A stretch of 64,000 bases of DNA from CAVVEC01 sp963770485 (GTDB lineage: Bacteria; Acidobacteriota; Terriglobia; Terriglobales; Acidobacteriaceae): positions 992,001 to 1,056,000 of the forward strand of contig CAVYPX010000016.1 of NCBI GenBank assembly GCA_963770485.1, given 5' to 3'. Position numbers and translations under genes: made by a program. Positions 7,656 to 15,880 of this stretch are shown piece by piece (the stretch's first letter is position 1; each line of letters opens with the position of its first letter). The notes under the pieces were generated by a model. The model saw only the letters and a program-made list of their open reading frames with translations, did no database searches and was not told the DNA's origin.

Positions 7656-8856
7656 CGTAGAGAGGCATGGGTGGGATCACCCAGGTGAGGAAGACGGCTA
7701 CGGCGGTTCCGACCACTCCTCCGGCAAAAGTCAGGACCAGCGCTTCCAGCAGGAACTGCAGGAGCACGTGGCGCCGCCGGGCTCCCAGCGCCTTGCGCAG
7801 CCCGATCTCGCGGGTACGCTCGGTCACAGAAACCAGCATGATGTTCATCACTCCCACGCCGCCCACTGCCAAGGTGATCGCGCCAATCAGGCCGAGCAGC
7901 GCTTGCAGACCAAGGGAGAAGGAACGGAGAATAACCTGGTCTTCAACCGTGTCCCATACCGGCGTTGCCTTCTCGTCTCGCGGATCGAAGTGATGGCGCC
8001 GGGCAATCACTCCCCGCACCGCTGCCAGCGCCTTCTTGCTCAGTTCGGTTGCCGTAGGTTGGAAAACGATGAACTCCGGATCGCGCAGATCCTGGAGATC
8101 GCGAAAAAGCGGGAAAGGGACGAATCCGTTTTGGTTGTCGGGGCCTGAATAGGAGCTGTCCTGGACCTTGTTCCGCAGAACTCCGATGACCTCGAACTGC
8201 AGACCGCCTACTTCGACGCTCTGCCCCACCGAAGGCGCGCCCTGGAAGACACGCTTATTTGCTTGCGATCCGAGGATCACGACCCGGCGATGCTCGGTGA
8301 AATCGCTCTCGTTAAAGTAGCGTCCATCCTCTACATCGAGGCTGCGCATCGGCCCATAAGGCAGGTCGATGGCGCGCACATTGAAGGTGACCACGCGGGT
8401 ACCCACTTTGAAGGGCAGATTTCGATCCAGTTCGCCACTGACCCCGCGCACGATGGGCACTTCGTCCCGAATTGCTTGAACGTCCTCGTATTGGAAGCTG
8501 ATCTTCTTGCCGGCCCGCTGACCACCTGCCTGCATACTGGTCTGCCCTTGCCACATCAGGATAATGTTGTTGCCCATGCCCAGAAATGCGTGCAGGAAAC
8601 TTCTGCTTAGCCCCTGGCCGTACGCCAGCAGGATCACGGCGGAGGCCAGTCCCCAAGCGATACCCAGCATGGTTAGCACCGAGCGCAGACGGTTGCGCAC
8701 AAGGGCCTGCCGGCTTTGTGAAATCAGCTCCTTCAGGAACATCGGTTGGAAGGAGCCAACCGCGGTGCGCGGTTCCGGTTCGCCCGATGGCGCGAGTTGC
8801 GGAAGCAGCCGTGGCTCGGCCGAGACCGGAACCGGATTTACGGATGCGTGCGCCAA
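7594..8856 (-). CDS. MacB-like ABC transporter permease, frameshifted near its 3' end
   Basis: Permease of the MacB/LolC/FtsX superfamily: an N-terminal transmembrane helix (RNRLRSVLTMLGIAWGLASAVILLAYG), a large periplasmic MacB_PCD domain, then FtsX helices with the conserved VMNIMLVSVTERTREIGLRKALGA. The last 15 residues (TPPIMKAISSCTLRSW) are a frameshift product; the proper tail continues in another frame to 7487. The N-terminus may begin at the internal Met of MFLKELISQSRQ; the extra residues are Pro-rich. It lies downstream of a second permease and a MacA-like adaptor on the same strand. No ATPase domain or gene is present nearby. Confidence 0.85.
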   Translation of the reverse strand: MAHASVNPVPVSAEPRLLPQLAPSGEPEPRTAVGSFQPMFLKELISQSRQALVRNRLRSVLTMLGIAWGLASAVILLAYGQGLSRSFLHAFLGMGNNIILMWQGQTSMQAGGQRAGKKISFQYEDVQAIRDEVPIVRGVSGELDRNLPFKVGTRVVTFNVRAIDLPYGPMRSLDVEDGRYFNESDFTEHRRVVILGSQANKRVFQGAPSVGQSVEVGGLQFEVIGVLRNKVQDSSYSGPDNQNGFVPFPLFRDLQDLRDPEFIVFQPTATELSKKALAAVRGVIARRHHFDPRDEKATPVWDTVEDQVILRSFSLGLQALLGLIGAITLAVGGVGVMNIMLVSVTERTREIGLRKALGARRRHVLLQFLLEALVLTFAGGVVGTAVAVFLTWVIPPMPLYASPFTPPIMKAISSCTLRSW

Positions 8857-9023
8857 GGGAACGGTCTTTCTCGCTCAAGCTCGTCTATGGAGCTCGAATG
8901 AGAGCACTCTTGTAAACAGGGCATTCTTGCACAAGAATCCTGGAAACGCTGCAGAAAAATTAAGTTTGTTCGGAATTTGGAAAATCGGAAAGCTGAGGCC
9001 AAGAGATGACCGGCCGACGGTTT

Positions 9024-10277
9024 TCACTCATACCGCAGCGACTCTACGGGCGTCATCTCCGCGGCCCGTTGTGCCGGATACATCCCAGCCGTCACCGTAA
9101 TGGCCGAAAGGGTGAGAACGGACACCACAATGGATGCGCCAGACACGATAGGATGAGGAACAAAATCGGGCAGGGGAACAGCCGCCATGGCCAGGCACAG
9201 GCCCACGCCGCAGGCCAGCCCCAATACTCCACTGACTAAGGTGAGAATGGCGGATTCGGCGAAAAACTGGCGCAGGATGTCGCGACGAGTCGCACCCAGA
9301 GCCTTTCGTACGCCAATTTCCCGGGTACGTTCCGTCACCGAGACCAGCATGATATTCATCACACCGATCCCGCCCAGGCAGAGCGTCATAATCGCAACAC
9401 AGCCAAAGAAGATCGTAACCACACGAAAGATCCTTTGGAACAGTTCGACCACTCTTATGGTGTCCCAGACGAAGACCGCATCTTTGTCGGTTTCCTCAAA
9501 ATGGTGCGTCCGGCCCAGCGTACGGCGAACCTGCTGGATGGCCTCGTCGTGGTGTTCGGGATCTCCTACCTGCAACGCGATGTCATCAAGATACCCGCGC
9601 ACAATGCCTGGTTTTTCAGGCTTGGGAAAGTCGCGGGCCGCGGCGGAATAGGGTGCGAACAGGCTATCGTTGTCGACTCCGTTGTAGCTGGCGCCTTGTT
9701 TCTTGTAGGCGAGCACACCAATCACGGTGTAGGGCACGCCTTTGATGGAAAGCATCGCCCCAACCGCGGGCTGGCCGCTGAAGAGTTGCTGTCGCGCGGC
9801 CGAGCCCAGCACGACCACGCGGCGGCCATCGGATTCGTCCTGCTCGCTGAGCCGCCGGCCTTCCGCGATGGTCAAAGAGCGGAAATCCTGGAAGGACGGC
9901 CAGACTCCCCTCACCACACGGTTGGCGGAGTTGAACTGGCTGACTTCTGGAATTGTACGCTGCAACTCCGGGCTTACACTCTTCACCAGGTAGCATTCAT
10001 CCCGGATCAAGCGTGCGTCATCCACGGTGAGGACGATCTCGCGCCCAGCCGCCAAGCCTCCGACTTGAGAACTGGTCCGCCCGGCCCAGAGAATGACCAG
10101 GTCCTTGCCCAGGGCCTGCATGCGCAGTTTCGCGTCCCTGCTGAAGCCCCTGCCCAGCCCAACCAGCAGAATGACGGAGGCGATTCCCCAGATGATTCCG
10201 AACATAGTGAGCACGCTGCGCATCTTGTGCGCCCGGAACGTGGTCAATGTCTGGCGCACGATCTCGCGCAGGTTCAT
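9024..10277 (-). CDS. MacB-like ABC transporter permease
   Basis: 417-residue intact permease with the same layout as its neighbour: N-terminal helix (MRSVLTMFGIIWGIASVILLVGLG), periplasmic MacB_PCD domain about residues 50-250, and three C-terminal helices with VMNIMLVSVTERTREIGVRKALGATRRDILRQFF and tail AAEMTPVESLRYE. The start ATG at 10277 gives the family's usual MNLREIVRQTLTTFRAHK. It belongs with the adaptor gene (10543-11757) and the second permease (7594-8856); the spacing of 265 bp from the adaptor contains a repeat and a hairpin, so separate transcripts are possible. It would need a MacB/LolD-type ATPase from elsewhere. Confidence 0.92.
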   Translation of the reverse strand: MNLREIVRQTLTTFRAHKMRSVLTMFGIIWGIASVILLVGLGRGFSRDAKLRMQALGKDLVILWAGRTSSQVGGLAAGREIVLTVDDARLIRDECYLVKSVSPELQRTIPEVSQFNSANRVVRGVWPSFQDFRSLTIAEGRRLSEQDESDGRRVVVLGSAARQQLFSGQPAVGAMLSIKGVPYTVIGVLAYKKQGASYNGVDNDSLFAPYSAAARDFPKPEKPGIVRGYLDDIALQVGDPEHHDEAIQQVRRTLGRTHHFEETDKDAVFVWDTIRVVELFQRIFRVVTIFFGCVAIMTLCLGGIGVMNIMLVSVTERTREIGVRKALGATRRDILRQFFAESAILTLVSGVLGLACGVGLCLAMAAVPLPDFVPHPIVSGASIVVSVLTLSAITVTAGMYPAQRAAEMTPVESLRYE

Positions 10278-10318
10278 GGGATGGGGACTCTAGGATCGTG
10301 TTGACAAACCCTATCTTG

Positions 10319-10410
10319 TTGTCATCCCGAGCGGAGCGAGCGATCTGCAGGTCTTCACAATCCAAACAAAACTGCAGATTCCTCGTCGCTGGGCTCCTCG
10401 GAATGACAAG
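10319..10410. repeat. GTCATYCCGAG palindromic intergenic repeat
   Basis: Left end TTGTCATCCCGAGCGGAGCG and right end TCCTCGGAATGACAAG are inverted copies, with inner arms GATCTGCAG and CTGCAGATTCC. About 92 bp. Related elements lie at 18114, 26661, 36875, 37080, 37192, 40349 and 58398. Confidence 0.8.
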
Positions 10411-10480
10411 ATTTTAAGGCTCCTAGAAGTCTTGGAGAAGAGAATACAACTTTAGGATTACGAGTGGTAGCTAGAACTCA

Positions 10481-10507
10481 AAGGGCACAGGTCCGACCTG
10501 TGCCCTT
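10481..10507 (-). terminator. Strong hairpin after the adaptor gene
   Basis: AAGGGCACAGGTC and its exact reverse complement are separated by one base, so at least ten pairs close over a small loop. It lies 36 bp beyond the adaptor gene stop on the minus strand. No T-run follows, so if it ends transcription it is not a classic rho-independent site. Confidence 0.6.
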
Positions 10508-10542
10508 GAATCCAAGCCTGGTTGCGGGTCTGGAGATGCCGC

Positions 10543-11757
10543 TTACTGCAGCACCACCTGGTCGCCTTCCTTCAAGCCGGTGAGAACTTCGGTCTTGGCG
10601 CCGTTGGAGATACCGATATTGACTGCGAGTTTCTTCATCCCATCCTTGGCTTTCGGATCAGGGATGTCCACGGACGCTTTCTTGTCCTTGTCGTAGATGA
10701 TCGCGCCTTCCGGAATCTGCAGCACACTCTTGTGCTCTTCCAGGATGATTTCCGCGTTGGCGGTCATCTCGGCTTTCAATTCGCCGCCGGGGTTGTTGAT
10801 GGAGACGCGTACTTCGAAGGTGGTTACGTTATCCTTCTCCACCCCCATGGGCGAGATCTTCGTCACTTTTCCGTTGAAGGTCTTGTCCTTGAAAGATTCC
10901 ACTTTGATCCGCGCCGGCTGTCCGAGATAGACCTTGCCGATGTCGCTCTCATCTACTTTTCCCTTGACGTAAACCTCGCTAGTGTCGCCCAGCGTCATGA
11001 TCAGAGTGGCTGAAGAACCGAGCACCAGGATCGAGCTGACCGCGTCCCCCATTTCCACATCGCGCGAGAGCACGACTCCGTCGATGGGAGAAATGATATC
11101 GGTGTAGCTGAGCTGTTCTTCGAGTTGCTTCAGATTGGCCGAGTCGCGGGCCATTTCGGCTTGCGACTGCGCGATCTTTGCCTTCAGCACCGTGCATTGC
11201 GCTTTGGCAACGTTTTGCTTGTTCAGAGCCATTTTGTAGTTTTTGTCGGCGTCGTCCAAAGCGGACTCGGAGACCACGCCATCCTTCGCCATTCCCAGAG
11301 CACGGTCGTAAGCGCGCTTGAGCAAAGGCACGTCGGGTCCTTCGGCATCCACCTTGGATCGCTCGTAGTCGGCTTCGGAACTTGCCAGATTGGCTTGGGC
11401 TGCTTGCAACGCCGCCCGAGACTGATCCACCTCGGCTTCGATTTCTATTTTGTCCAACTGCGCCAGCAGTTGGCCTTTCTTCACGTTGTCGCCATAATCG
11501 ACGAAAAGCTTCTTCACGATGCCGCTGGCCTTGGACTTGACCTCGACCTTGGTGATAGGAGTGACTTTGCCGGTAGCGACCACGCTCTTCGCCAGATCGC
11601 CTTTTTCGACTTTGGCCAGCTTTGAGGGATCGATCTTGGTGCCGCCGCGAGTAAAAGCGTAGAGGGCGCCCGCAAAGACCAGGAGAACGCCTACCACGAT
11701 GCTGCCAATAATAATGCGTTTGCGCCGCTTTTTCTTACCGTTATTATTGCCGTTCAC
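10543..11757 (-). CDS. HlyD/MacA-family periplasmic adaptor subunit
   Basis: Membrane-fusion protein that would link inner-membrane MacB-like permeases to an outer-membrane channel. It has a basic N-terminus (GKKKRRKR) before one helix (IIIGSIVVGVLLVFAGALYAF). The split lipoyl domain follows (VTPITKVEVKSKASGIVKKLFVDYGDNVKKGQLLAQLD, and later YTDIISPIDGVVLSRDVEMGDAV), around a coiled coil at about residues 95-200, then the beta-barrel and membrane-proximal domains. Start: GTG at 11757, six bases after GAGGAGG; the frame is open to 11793 but lacks a better site. Heads a same-strand group with two permeases. Confidence 0.92.
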   Translation of the reverse strand: MNGNNNGKKKRRKRIIIGSIVVGVLLVFAGALYAFTRGGTKIDPSKLAKVEKGDLAKSVVATGKVTPITKVEVKSKASGIVKKLFVDYGDNVKKGQLLAQLDKIEIEAEVDQSRAALQAAQANLASSEADYERSKVDAEGPDVPLLKRAYDRALGMAKDGVVSESALDDADKNYKMALNKQNVAKAQCTVLKAKIAQSQAEMARDSANLKQLEEQLSYTDIISPIDGVVLSRDVEMGDAVSSILVLGSSATLIMTLGDTSEVYVKGKVDESDIGKVYLGQPARIKVESFKDKTFNGKVTKISPMGVEKDNVTTFEVRVSINNPGGELKAEMTANAEIILEEHKSVLQIPEGAIIYDKDKKASVDIPDPKAKDGMKKLAVNIGISNGAKTEVLTGLKEGDQVVLQ

Positions 11758-12062
11758 GTTCGCCTCCTCGCGCTGATTGCATTCTACCCTCAAACTTTGT
11801 TACGAGAACCGTCCCTGTTTTGTTCCTCAGATTACTCGTATCCTTTTGACAGGTTGCGAGCCACACCTAGCTGCTCATTGCATTAGACCGAGCCCGACCG
11901 GAAATGGAAGCAGGAAATCTTGCTCTTGAACTTCTGGAGGTTCCCGGGATTACACCCAGAGGCAATCGCGGAGACACAGCTCCCAGACTGCAGTCCATTC
12001 TACAACTCCTTGCTCCTCTTGGGAATGCGGTACTTCCTTTGGAATGTTAGAATTGCCCATCC

Positions 12063-13433
12063 ATGATTGCCTTTGTGTTGCTGCGGGTATTTCTGATCCT
12101 GCTCCTGGTCGCAGCGAACGCTTTCTTTGCCGCCGCCGAATTCGCCCTGGTAAGCATACGCGAGACCCGCATCCAGCAACTCATCGAATCCCGCCGTCTC
12201 GGCGCCCGCATCGTCCAGAAGCTGCACCGCAATCTGGATGAGGTGGTTAACGGCGTTCAATTGGGAATCACCGTAGTGAGCCTCACCCTGGGCTGGGTTG
12301 GCGAGCCGCTCTTGGCCCATATGGTGGAGGCCTTTGTCGGCCAGGTTCCACATGCGAACGTCTACGCCCATGCAATCGCGATCGGCATCGCATTCGTCCT
12401 GATCACCTGCCTGCACGTGATCTTGGGCGAACTGGTGCCGAAATCCCTGGCCTTGGAGCGTGGCGAGCAGGTGGCACTGGCAGTCGCGGCTCCCATGGAT
12501 GTTTTCCTCACTTTGACTCGCCCCTTTATCTTCGGGATGAGCAAGGCTGCAGGCTCGGTTTTGCGTCTGTTCGGGTCGCGCAAACTTCGCCGGGGTCCCA
12601 TACATTCACCGGACGAACTCAAGTTGATTGTCACCGCCAGCCGTCAGTTCGGACAAATCCCGCTGTTCCAAGAGGAAATGATTCACCACGCCCTGGAATT
12701 GGAGAGCATCACGGTGCGCGAGGTCATGGTGCCGCGACCCGATATCTTTTCCCTGCCTGGCAACCTCACCCTCGACGAGGCCCTATCCCGCGTGGTCGAG
12801 GAGCAGCATTCCCGTATCCCTGTGTATGATCCGCAACGCGGCCCCGAACACATTATTGGCGTGCTCTATTCGAAGGATGTGATGCGTTGGATGCGCATGA
12901 GGCTTACTGCCAATCCGGGGCAGCCCATCGCGGCGCGCGTCTCCGCCATGAAGGTCAGCCAGATCATGCATGATGTGCTGGTGGTTCCCGAAACCAAGGT
13001 GCTCACGGAAATGCTGGAGGAGTTCAAGGATCACAAGCGGCACCTGGCGGTGGTAGTGGACGAGTTCGGCTCGACTGCGGGCGTGATCACGGTGGAAGAT
13101 ATTCTCGAACAACTGGTGGGCGAGATCGAAGACGAGTTCGACGTGCCTCCGCCCGAGCAGCCGGTTTTTGAGGGGAAGCTGGCGCTGGCACTCGAAGGCT
13201 CGTTCGGCATTCGTGACCTGGAATCGCAGTATCAGCTCTCTCTGCCCCGAGATGCCGGCTTCGAAACTTTGGCGGGATTTGTGCTCGCCCGGCTGCAAAA
13301 GATTCCTCGTGTCGGCGACGCCTTCGACCACGAAGGCCATCGCTTTACTGTCGAGGAAATGGAGGGTCACCGCATCGCCAAAGTGCAGATTGAAAAGCTC
13401 CAGCCCAAAGCCGTAGGCAAGGCGGGAGACTGA
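12063..13433 (+). CDS. CNNM/CBS-domain transporter, HlyC/CorC family
   Basis: 456-residue membrane protein: N-terminal CNNM domain with four helices (residues 1-180, e.g. LILLLVAANAFFAAAEFALVSIRETRI and ITVVSLTLGWVGEPLL), a CBS pair (about 205-340, with VREVMVPRPDIFSLP and AVVVDEFGSTAGVITVEDILEQLVGEIEDEFD), and the C-terminal CorC/HlyC domain (about 350-440). CNNM/CorB relatives export or regulate Mg2+ and Co2+; the old name hemolysin is misleading. The ATG at 12063 opens directly on the first helix. Stands alone; its stop lies 5 bp before a repeat array that separates it from dppB. Confidence 0.9.
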   Translation: MIAFVLLRVFLILLLVAANAFFAAAEFALVSIRETRIQQLIESRRLGARIVQKLHRNLDEVVNGVQLGITVVSLTLGWVGEPLLAHMVEAFVGQVPHANVYAHAIAIGIAFVLITCLHVILGELVPKSLALERGEQVALAVAAPMDVFLTLTRPFIFGMSKAAGSVLRLFGSRKLRRGPIHSPDELKLIVTASRQFGQIPLFQEEMIHHALELESITVREVMVPRPDIFSLPGNLTLDEALSRVVEEQHSRIPVYDPQRGPEHIIGVLYSKDVMRWMRMRLTANPGQPIAARVSAMKVSQIMHDVLVVPETKVLTEMLEEFKDHKRHLAVVVDEFGSTAGVITVEDILEQLVGEIEDEFDVPPPEQPVFEGKLALALEGSFGIRDLESQYQLSLPRDAGFETLAGFVLARLQKIPRVGDAFDHEGHRFTVEEMEGHRIAKVQIEKLQPKAVGKAGD

Positions 13434-13438
13434 ACCGA

Positions 13439-13526
13439 TTTGGTAATTTGCAATTGGGTAATTTGGTAATTGGTTCGCCGTGATGTGCGATCCTCAAATT
13501 ACCACATCACAAATTACCAATTACAA
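13439..13526. repeat. Opposed tandem-word array (GGTAATTT / AAATTACC)
   Basis: Several copies of a word near TTGGTAATTTG run right from 13439, and their reverse complements (AAATTACCA) follow to 13525. It starts 5 bp after the CNNM stop and ends exactly at the dppB ATG, so no Shine-Dalgarno is visible for dppB (preceding bases ACCAATTACAA). Structurally the same arrangement as the arrays at 2889 and 53027 but with a different word. Confidence 0.75.
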
Positions 13527-14444
13527 ATGCTCCGCTACCTCTCCCTTCGCGTGCTGTACACGCTGCCGGTGGTTTGGCTTGTGGTCTCGTTGGTGTTCCT
13601 GCTGATTCACTTGGTCCCCGGCGATCCCATTCTGCAGATGCTCGGCGAGGGCGCGCCCGCCACCGATGTGCAAGCCGCCCGCCACGCGTATGGACTCGAT
13701 GTCCCGCTGAGCCAGCAATATCTTCATTATTGGAGGGGCGTGCTGCACGGCGATCTGGGCCCGTCCCTGCGCTTCAACCAGAATGTCGGCAGCCTGATCG
13801 CACAGCGATATCCGTACACCCTGCAGTTGACTCTGGCCGCTTTGCTCGTGGCCGTGGCGCTCTCGATTCCCGCCGGCGTACGCTCGGCGCAAAGGCGCAA
13901 CCGCTGGGACGACCGTCTGCTCAGTGTGGTCAGCTTGTTTGGATTGTCGTTTCCAAATTTCGCCCTCGGCCCCATCCTAATCTTGCTTTTCGCCATCAAG
14001 TTGGGATGGCTGCCGGTATCAGGCTCGGGAACGCTTGCGCATCTGGTGCTGCCGGCCATCACCATGGGCGGAGCGCTAGCCGCGATCCTCACCCGCATGG
14101 TGCGGACTTCGATGCTGGAAGAACTCGGCCAGGATTACATCCGCACCGCTCGCGCTAAGGGCTTGCCGGAGCGCACGGTTGTGTATCGCCATGCCCTGCG
14201 CAACGCGATGATCCCAGTCATCACGGTGCTGGGCTTGCAGTTTGGAGCGCTGCTGGCCGGGGCCATCGTGACGGAGACGATTTTTTCCTGGCCGGGAATT
14301 GGCCGCTTAACGATTCAAGCCATCGGCAACCGCGATTACTATCTGGTGCAGGGATGCATTCTCGCCATTGGCTTGACTTACGTCGCCGTGAATTTCCTCA
14401 CCGATTTGCTGTACTCGGTGGCGAATCCGAGGATAAGACAGTAG
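13527..14444 (+). CDS. dppB: ABC transporter permease, DppB family
   Basis: Inner-membrane permease of a dipeptide/oligopeptide/nickel-type importer. 305 residues from ATG 13527 (MLRYLSLRVLYTLPVVWLVVSLVFLLIHLVPGDP), the standard DppB start; the frame opens further up at 13470 only by reading through the repeat. Six helices and the EAA-type cytoplasmic loop (EELGQDYIRTARAKGLPERTVVYRHALRNA) are evident, ending SVANPRIRQ. Its partner dppC begins 1.4 kb downstream, after an intervening toxin-antitoxin patch; such pairs are normally adjacent. No substrate-binding protein or ATPase genes appear in the window, so the substrate cannot be named. Confidence 0.92.
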   Translation: MLRYLSLRVLYTLPVVWLVVSLVFLLIHLVPGDPILQMLGEGAPATDVQAARHAYGLDVPLSQQYLHYWRGVLHGDLGPSLRFNQNVGSLIAQRYPYTLQLTLAALLVAVALSIPAGVRSAQRRNRWDDRLLSVVSLFGLSFPNFALGPILILLFAIKLGWLPVSGSGTLAHLVLPAITMGGALAAILTRMVRTSMLEELGQDYIRTARAKGLPERTVVYRHALRNAMIPVITVLGLQFGALLAGAIVTETIFSWPGIGRLTIQAIGNRDYYLVQGCILAIGLTYVAVNFLTDLLYSVANPRIRQ

Positions 14445-14480
14445 GCTTGGTCCTCAACGTGCGGGAGTATCAGGGAGGAA

Positions 14481-14655
14481 TGCGGTGCTCATAACGGGCC
14501 TTGGCGGTAAGGATACCACGCTGGCAGTCCGCCAACTTGTCAAACCAACTCAATCACCACCCGCTGCCCCACTAAAGCCGCTGCCCGCTGCAGGCTCGAC
14601 AACGTGATGTCGCGTTTCGGATCGAGAATGCGGATCCACCTGGGAACGGTAGTCC
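14481..14655 (-). pseudogene. Partial duplicate of the XRE antitoxin 3' end
   Basis: This stretch matches 15135-15310 closely: shared blocks include AACCAACTCAATCACCACCC, CCCACTAAAGCCGCTGC and GATCCACCTGGGAACGG. The parent is the C-terminal part of the XRE gene at 15194-15472 plus its spacer. The copy has lost its N-terminal coding half and carries an extra G (GCGGATCC versus GCGATCC), so it is a dead fragment. It flanks the toxin pair on the other side from the intact copy, making a direct repeat of about 170 bp around 14689-15146. Confidence 0.8.
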
Positions 14656-14688
14656 GCGCTTCGAGTCAGGCGCAACCCGCTTTCCCGC

Positions 14689-14973
14689 TTACTGCAAAAT
14701 CCGTTTCCCGTGGATCACTGCGACGATCAACGCCTCGTCATCTTGCAATCGGTAAATAATCCGGTAGCTGTAGACGACAAGCTCACGTACGTTTTCATCG
14801 TCGAATTCAGGGACTTTACGGCCTGCGCGCGGAAAGCGCGTCAGAATCTTCGTCTGATTCACAATGTTCTTGAGAACAACGCCAGCGTATGCGGGCGAAC
14901 CGGCGGCAATGTAGTTTGTGAGGGAATCGAGATCCTGGACGGCCCGTTTCGACCAGGCTATTCGGTGAGCCAT
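14689..14973 (-). CDS. RelE/ParE-family toxin
   Basis: 94-residue protein with the RelE/ParE plasmid-stabilisation fold: MAHRIAWSKRAVQDLDSLTNYIA, the mid-region RFPRAGRKVPEFDDENVRELVVYSYRIIYRLQDD and the terminal strand ALIVAVIHGKRIL are diagnostic. ParE relatives poison gyrase and RelE relatives cut ribosome-bound mRNA; sequence alone does not decide here, though the VRELVVYSYRIIYR pattern is more ParE-like. The start overlaps the upstream antitoxin gene by 16 nt, the usual antitoxin-toxin order. It lies inside the patch that splits dppB from dppC. Confidence 0.88.
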   Translation of the reverse strand: MAHRIAWSKRAVQDLDSLTNYIAAGSPAYAGVVLKNIVNQTKILTRFPRAGRKVPEFDDENVRELVVYSYRIIYRLQDDEALIVAVIHGKRILQ

Positions 14974-15146
14974 TTGCTGAAGCGACTCTCCACTTCCTCT
15001 TGCGAGAGAGTGCCGTTAACGCGGGCATCCTCCAGTCCGCGCCGGACTTTGTCAAGAACGTAGAGGTGGTACTGAATATCTTCGACCGAGACGTTGTCCG
15101 GCAGCCGGTTCAACAGCGACTCAACATCCTGTTTGGCGGTACTCAT
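14958..15146 (-). CDS. Antitoxin partner of the RelE/ParE toxin
   Basis: 62 residues from ATG 15146 (MSTAKQDVESLLNRLPDNVSVEDIQYHLYVLDKVRRGLEDARVNG). It looks like the short helical antitoxins found in front of ParE-like toxins. The frame is open up to 15197 but that would overlap the neighbouring gene and has no better site. AAAGG lies a few bases upstream. The 16-nt overlap with the toxin implies coupled translation. No DNA-binding motif is obvious, so autoregulation may depend on the XRE gene just upstream (inference). Confidence 0.8.
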   Translation of the reverse strand: MSTAKQDVESLLNRLPDNVSVEDIQYHLYVLDKVRRGLEDARVNGTLSQEEVESRFSKWLTE

Positions 15147-15193
15147 AGCGGCCTTTGTCGATAAGGATACCATGCTGCCAGTCTCTCCAACCG

Positions 15194-15472
15194 TCAAACC
15201 AACTCAATCACCACCCGCTGCCCCACTAAAGCCGCTGCGCGCTGCAGGCTCGACAGCGTGATGTCGCGTTTTGGATCGAGAATGCGATCCACCTGGGAAC
15301 GGCTCGTCTTCAGTAAGACCGCCATGCGCGCTTTGGAAATCTTTTTCTTCTTCATGGCCTTGGCCAGTTGCCAGGCTACGACCTCCTTGATGGCTTGCGC
15401 CTGCGCCTCCGCGAAAATGTCTTCCTTCTTCAAGAAGCCGTCAATGCTCGATCCCAGATTCTTCTTACTCAT
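15194..15472 (-). CDS. XRE-family antitoxin-like regulator
   Basis: 92 residues with a helix-turn-helix in the middle: AWQLAKAMKKKKISKARMAVLLKTSRSQVDRILDPKRDITLSSLQRAAALVGQRVVIEL. This is the pattern of HigA/XRE antitoxins (VapB-independent). Starts at ATG 15472 in an ATGA overlap with a short upstream frame. A decayed copy of its 3' half lies at 14481-14655. No HigB-like toxin is immediately adjacent, so it may be an orphan, or regulate the ParE pair downstream on the same strand. Confidence 0.82.
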   Translation of the reverse strand: MSKKNLGSSIDGFLKKEDIFAEAQAQAIKEVVAWQLAKAMKKKKISKARMAVLLKTSRSQVDRILDPKRDITLSSLQRAAALVGQRVVIELV

Positions 15473-15600
15473 TGTTCCAGCTCCCTCCGACGTTTTCGCG
15501 CCAGCGCCAAATCATCCTCGGGCGTGGTTCGCGTTTTCTTGATTGCGGAAGAAGATGAGATTGATCTTCCGATGCGTTTTTTCGGCAGCCATCGCTCCAA
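15469..15600 (-). CDS. Possible short basic protein upstream of the XRE gene
   Basis: A 43-residue frame with TTG start reads LERWLPKKRIGRS, then a Ser-rich linker, then KKTRTTPEDDLALARKRRRELEQ. Its TGA overlaps the XRE ATG as ATGA, the arrangement of translationally coupled pairs. The start codon is weak and no strong ribosome-binding site is visible, so this is tentative. It could be an antitoxin-type peptide or a non-coding leader. Confidence 0.35.
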   Translation of the reverse strand: MERWLPKKRIGRSISSSSAIKKTRTTPEDDLALARKRRRELEQ

Positions 15601-15679
15601 CGTTCCGATACAAGTGTACCACAAAACGTACAGAAAGTTGGCAAACGACCGTATATATTAGAAATCGAGGTATGGACAT

Positions 15680-15864
15680 ATGGCTGTAACGACCTCAATC
15701 CGGTTGGATACGCACCTGGCAGACGAGGCAAAAAAAGTGCTCGGAGTGAAATCCAGGACCGAAGCCGCCCATGTTGCGCTCCGGAGATCGTCGCGCTGAA
15801 GCGCTTCAAAGCCCTGAGGAAGAAGAACGCGGGAAAGCTTTCGTTCGCTGATCGCGGTGATTGA
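15680..15864 (+). pseudogene. VapB-type antitoxin broken by a one-base shift
   Basis: From ATG 15680 the frame reads MAVTTSIRLDTHLADEAKK then VLGVKSRTEAAHVALR, a typical DUF2191/VapB antitoxin N-terminus, before a premature stop. One base later the next frame continues EIVALKRFKALRKKNAG then KLSFADRGD and stops at 15864, completing the family's usual length. The break is near 15785. A GAGG lies at 15667-15670. No PIN-domain VapC toxin follows; dppC begins 17 bp later. Confidence 0.8.
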
Positions 15865-15880
15865 CCTAGGGTCTCAAGCT

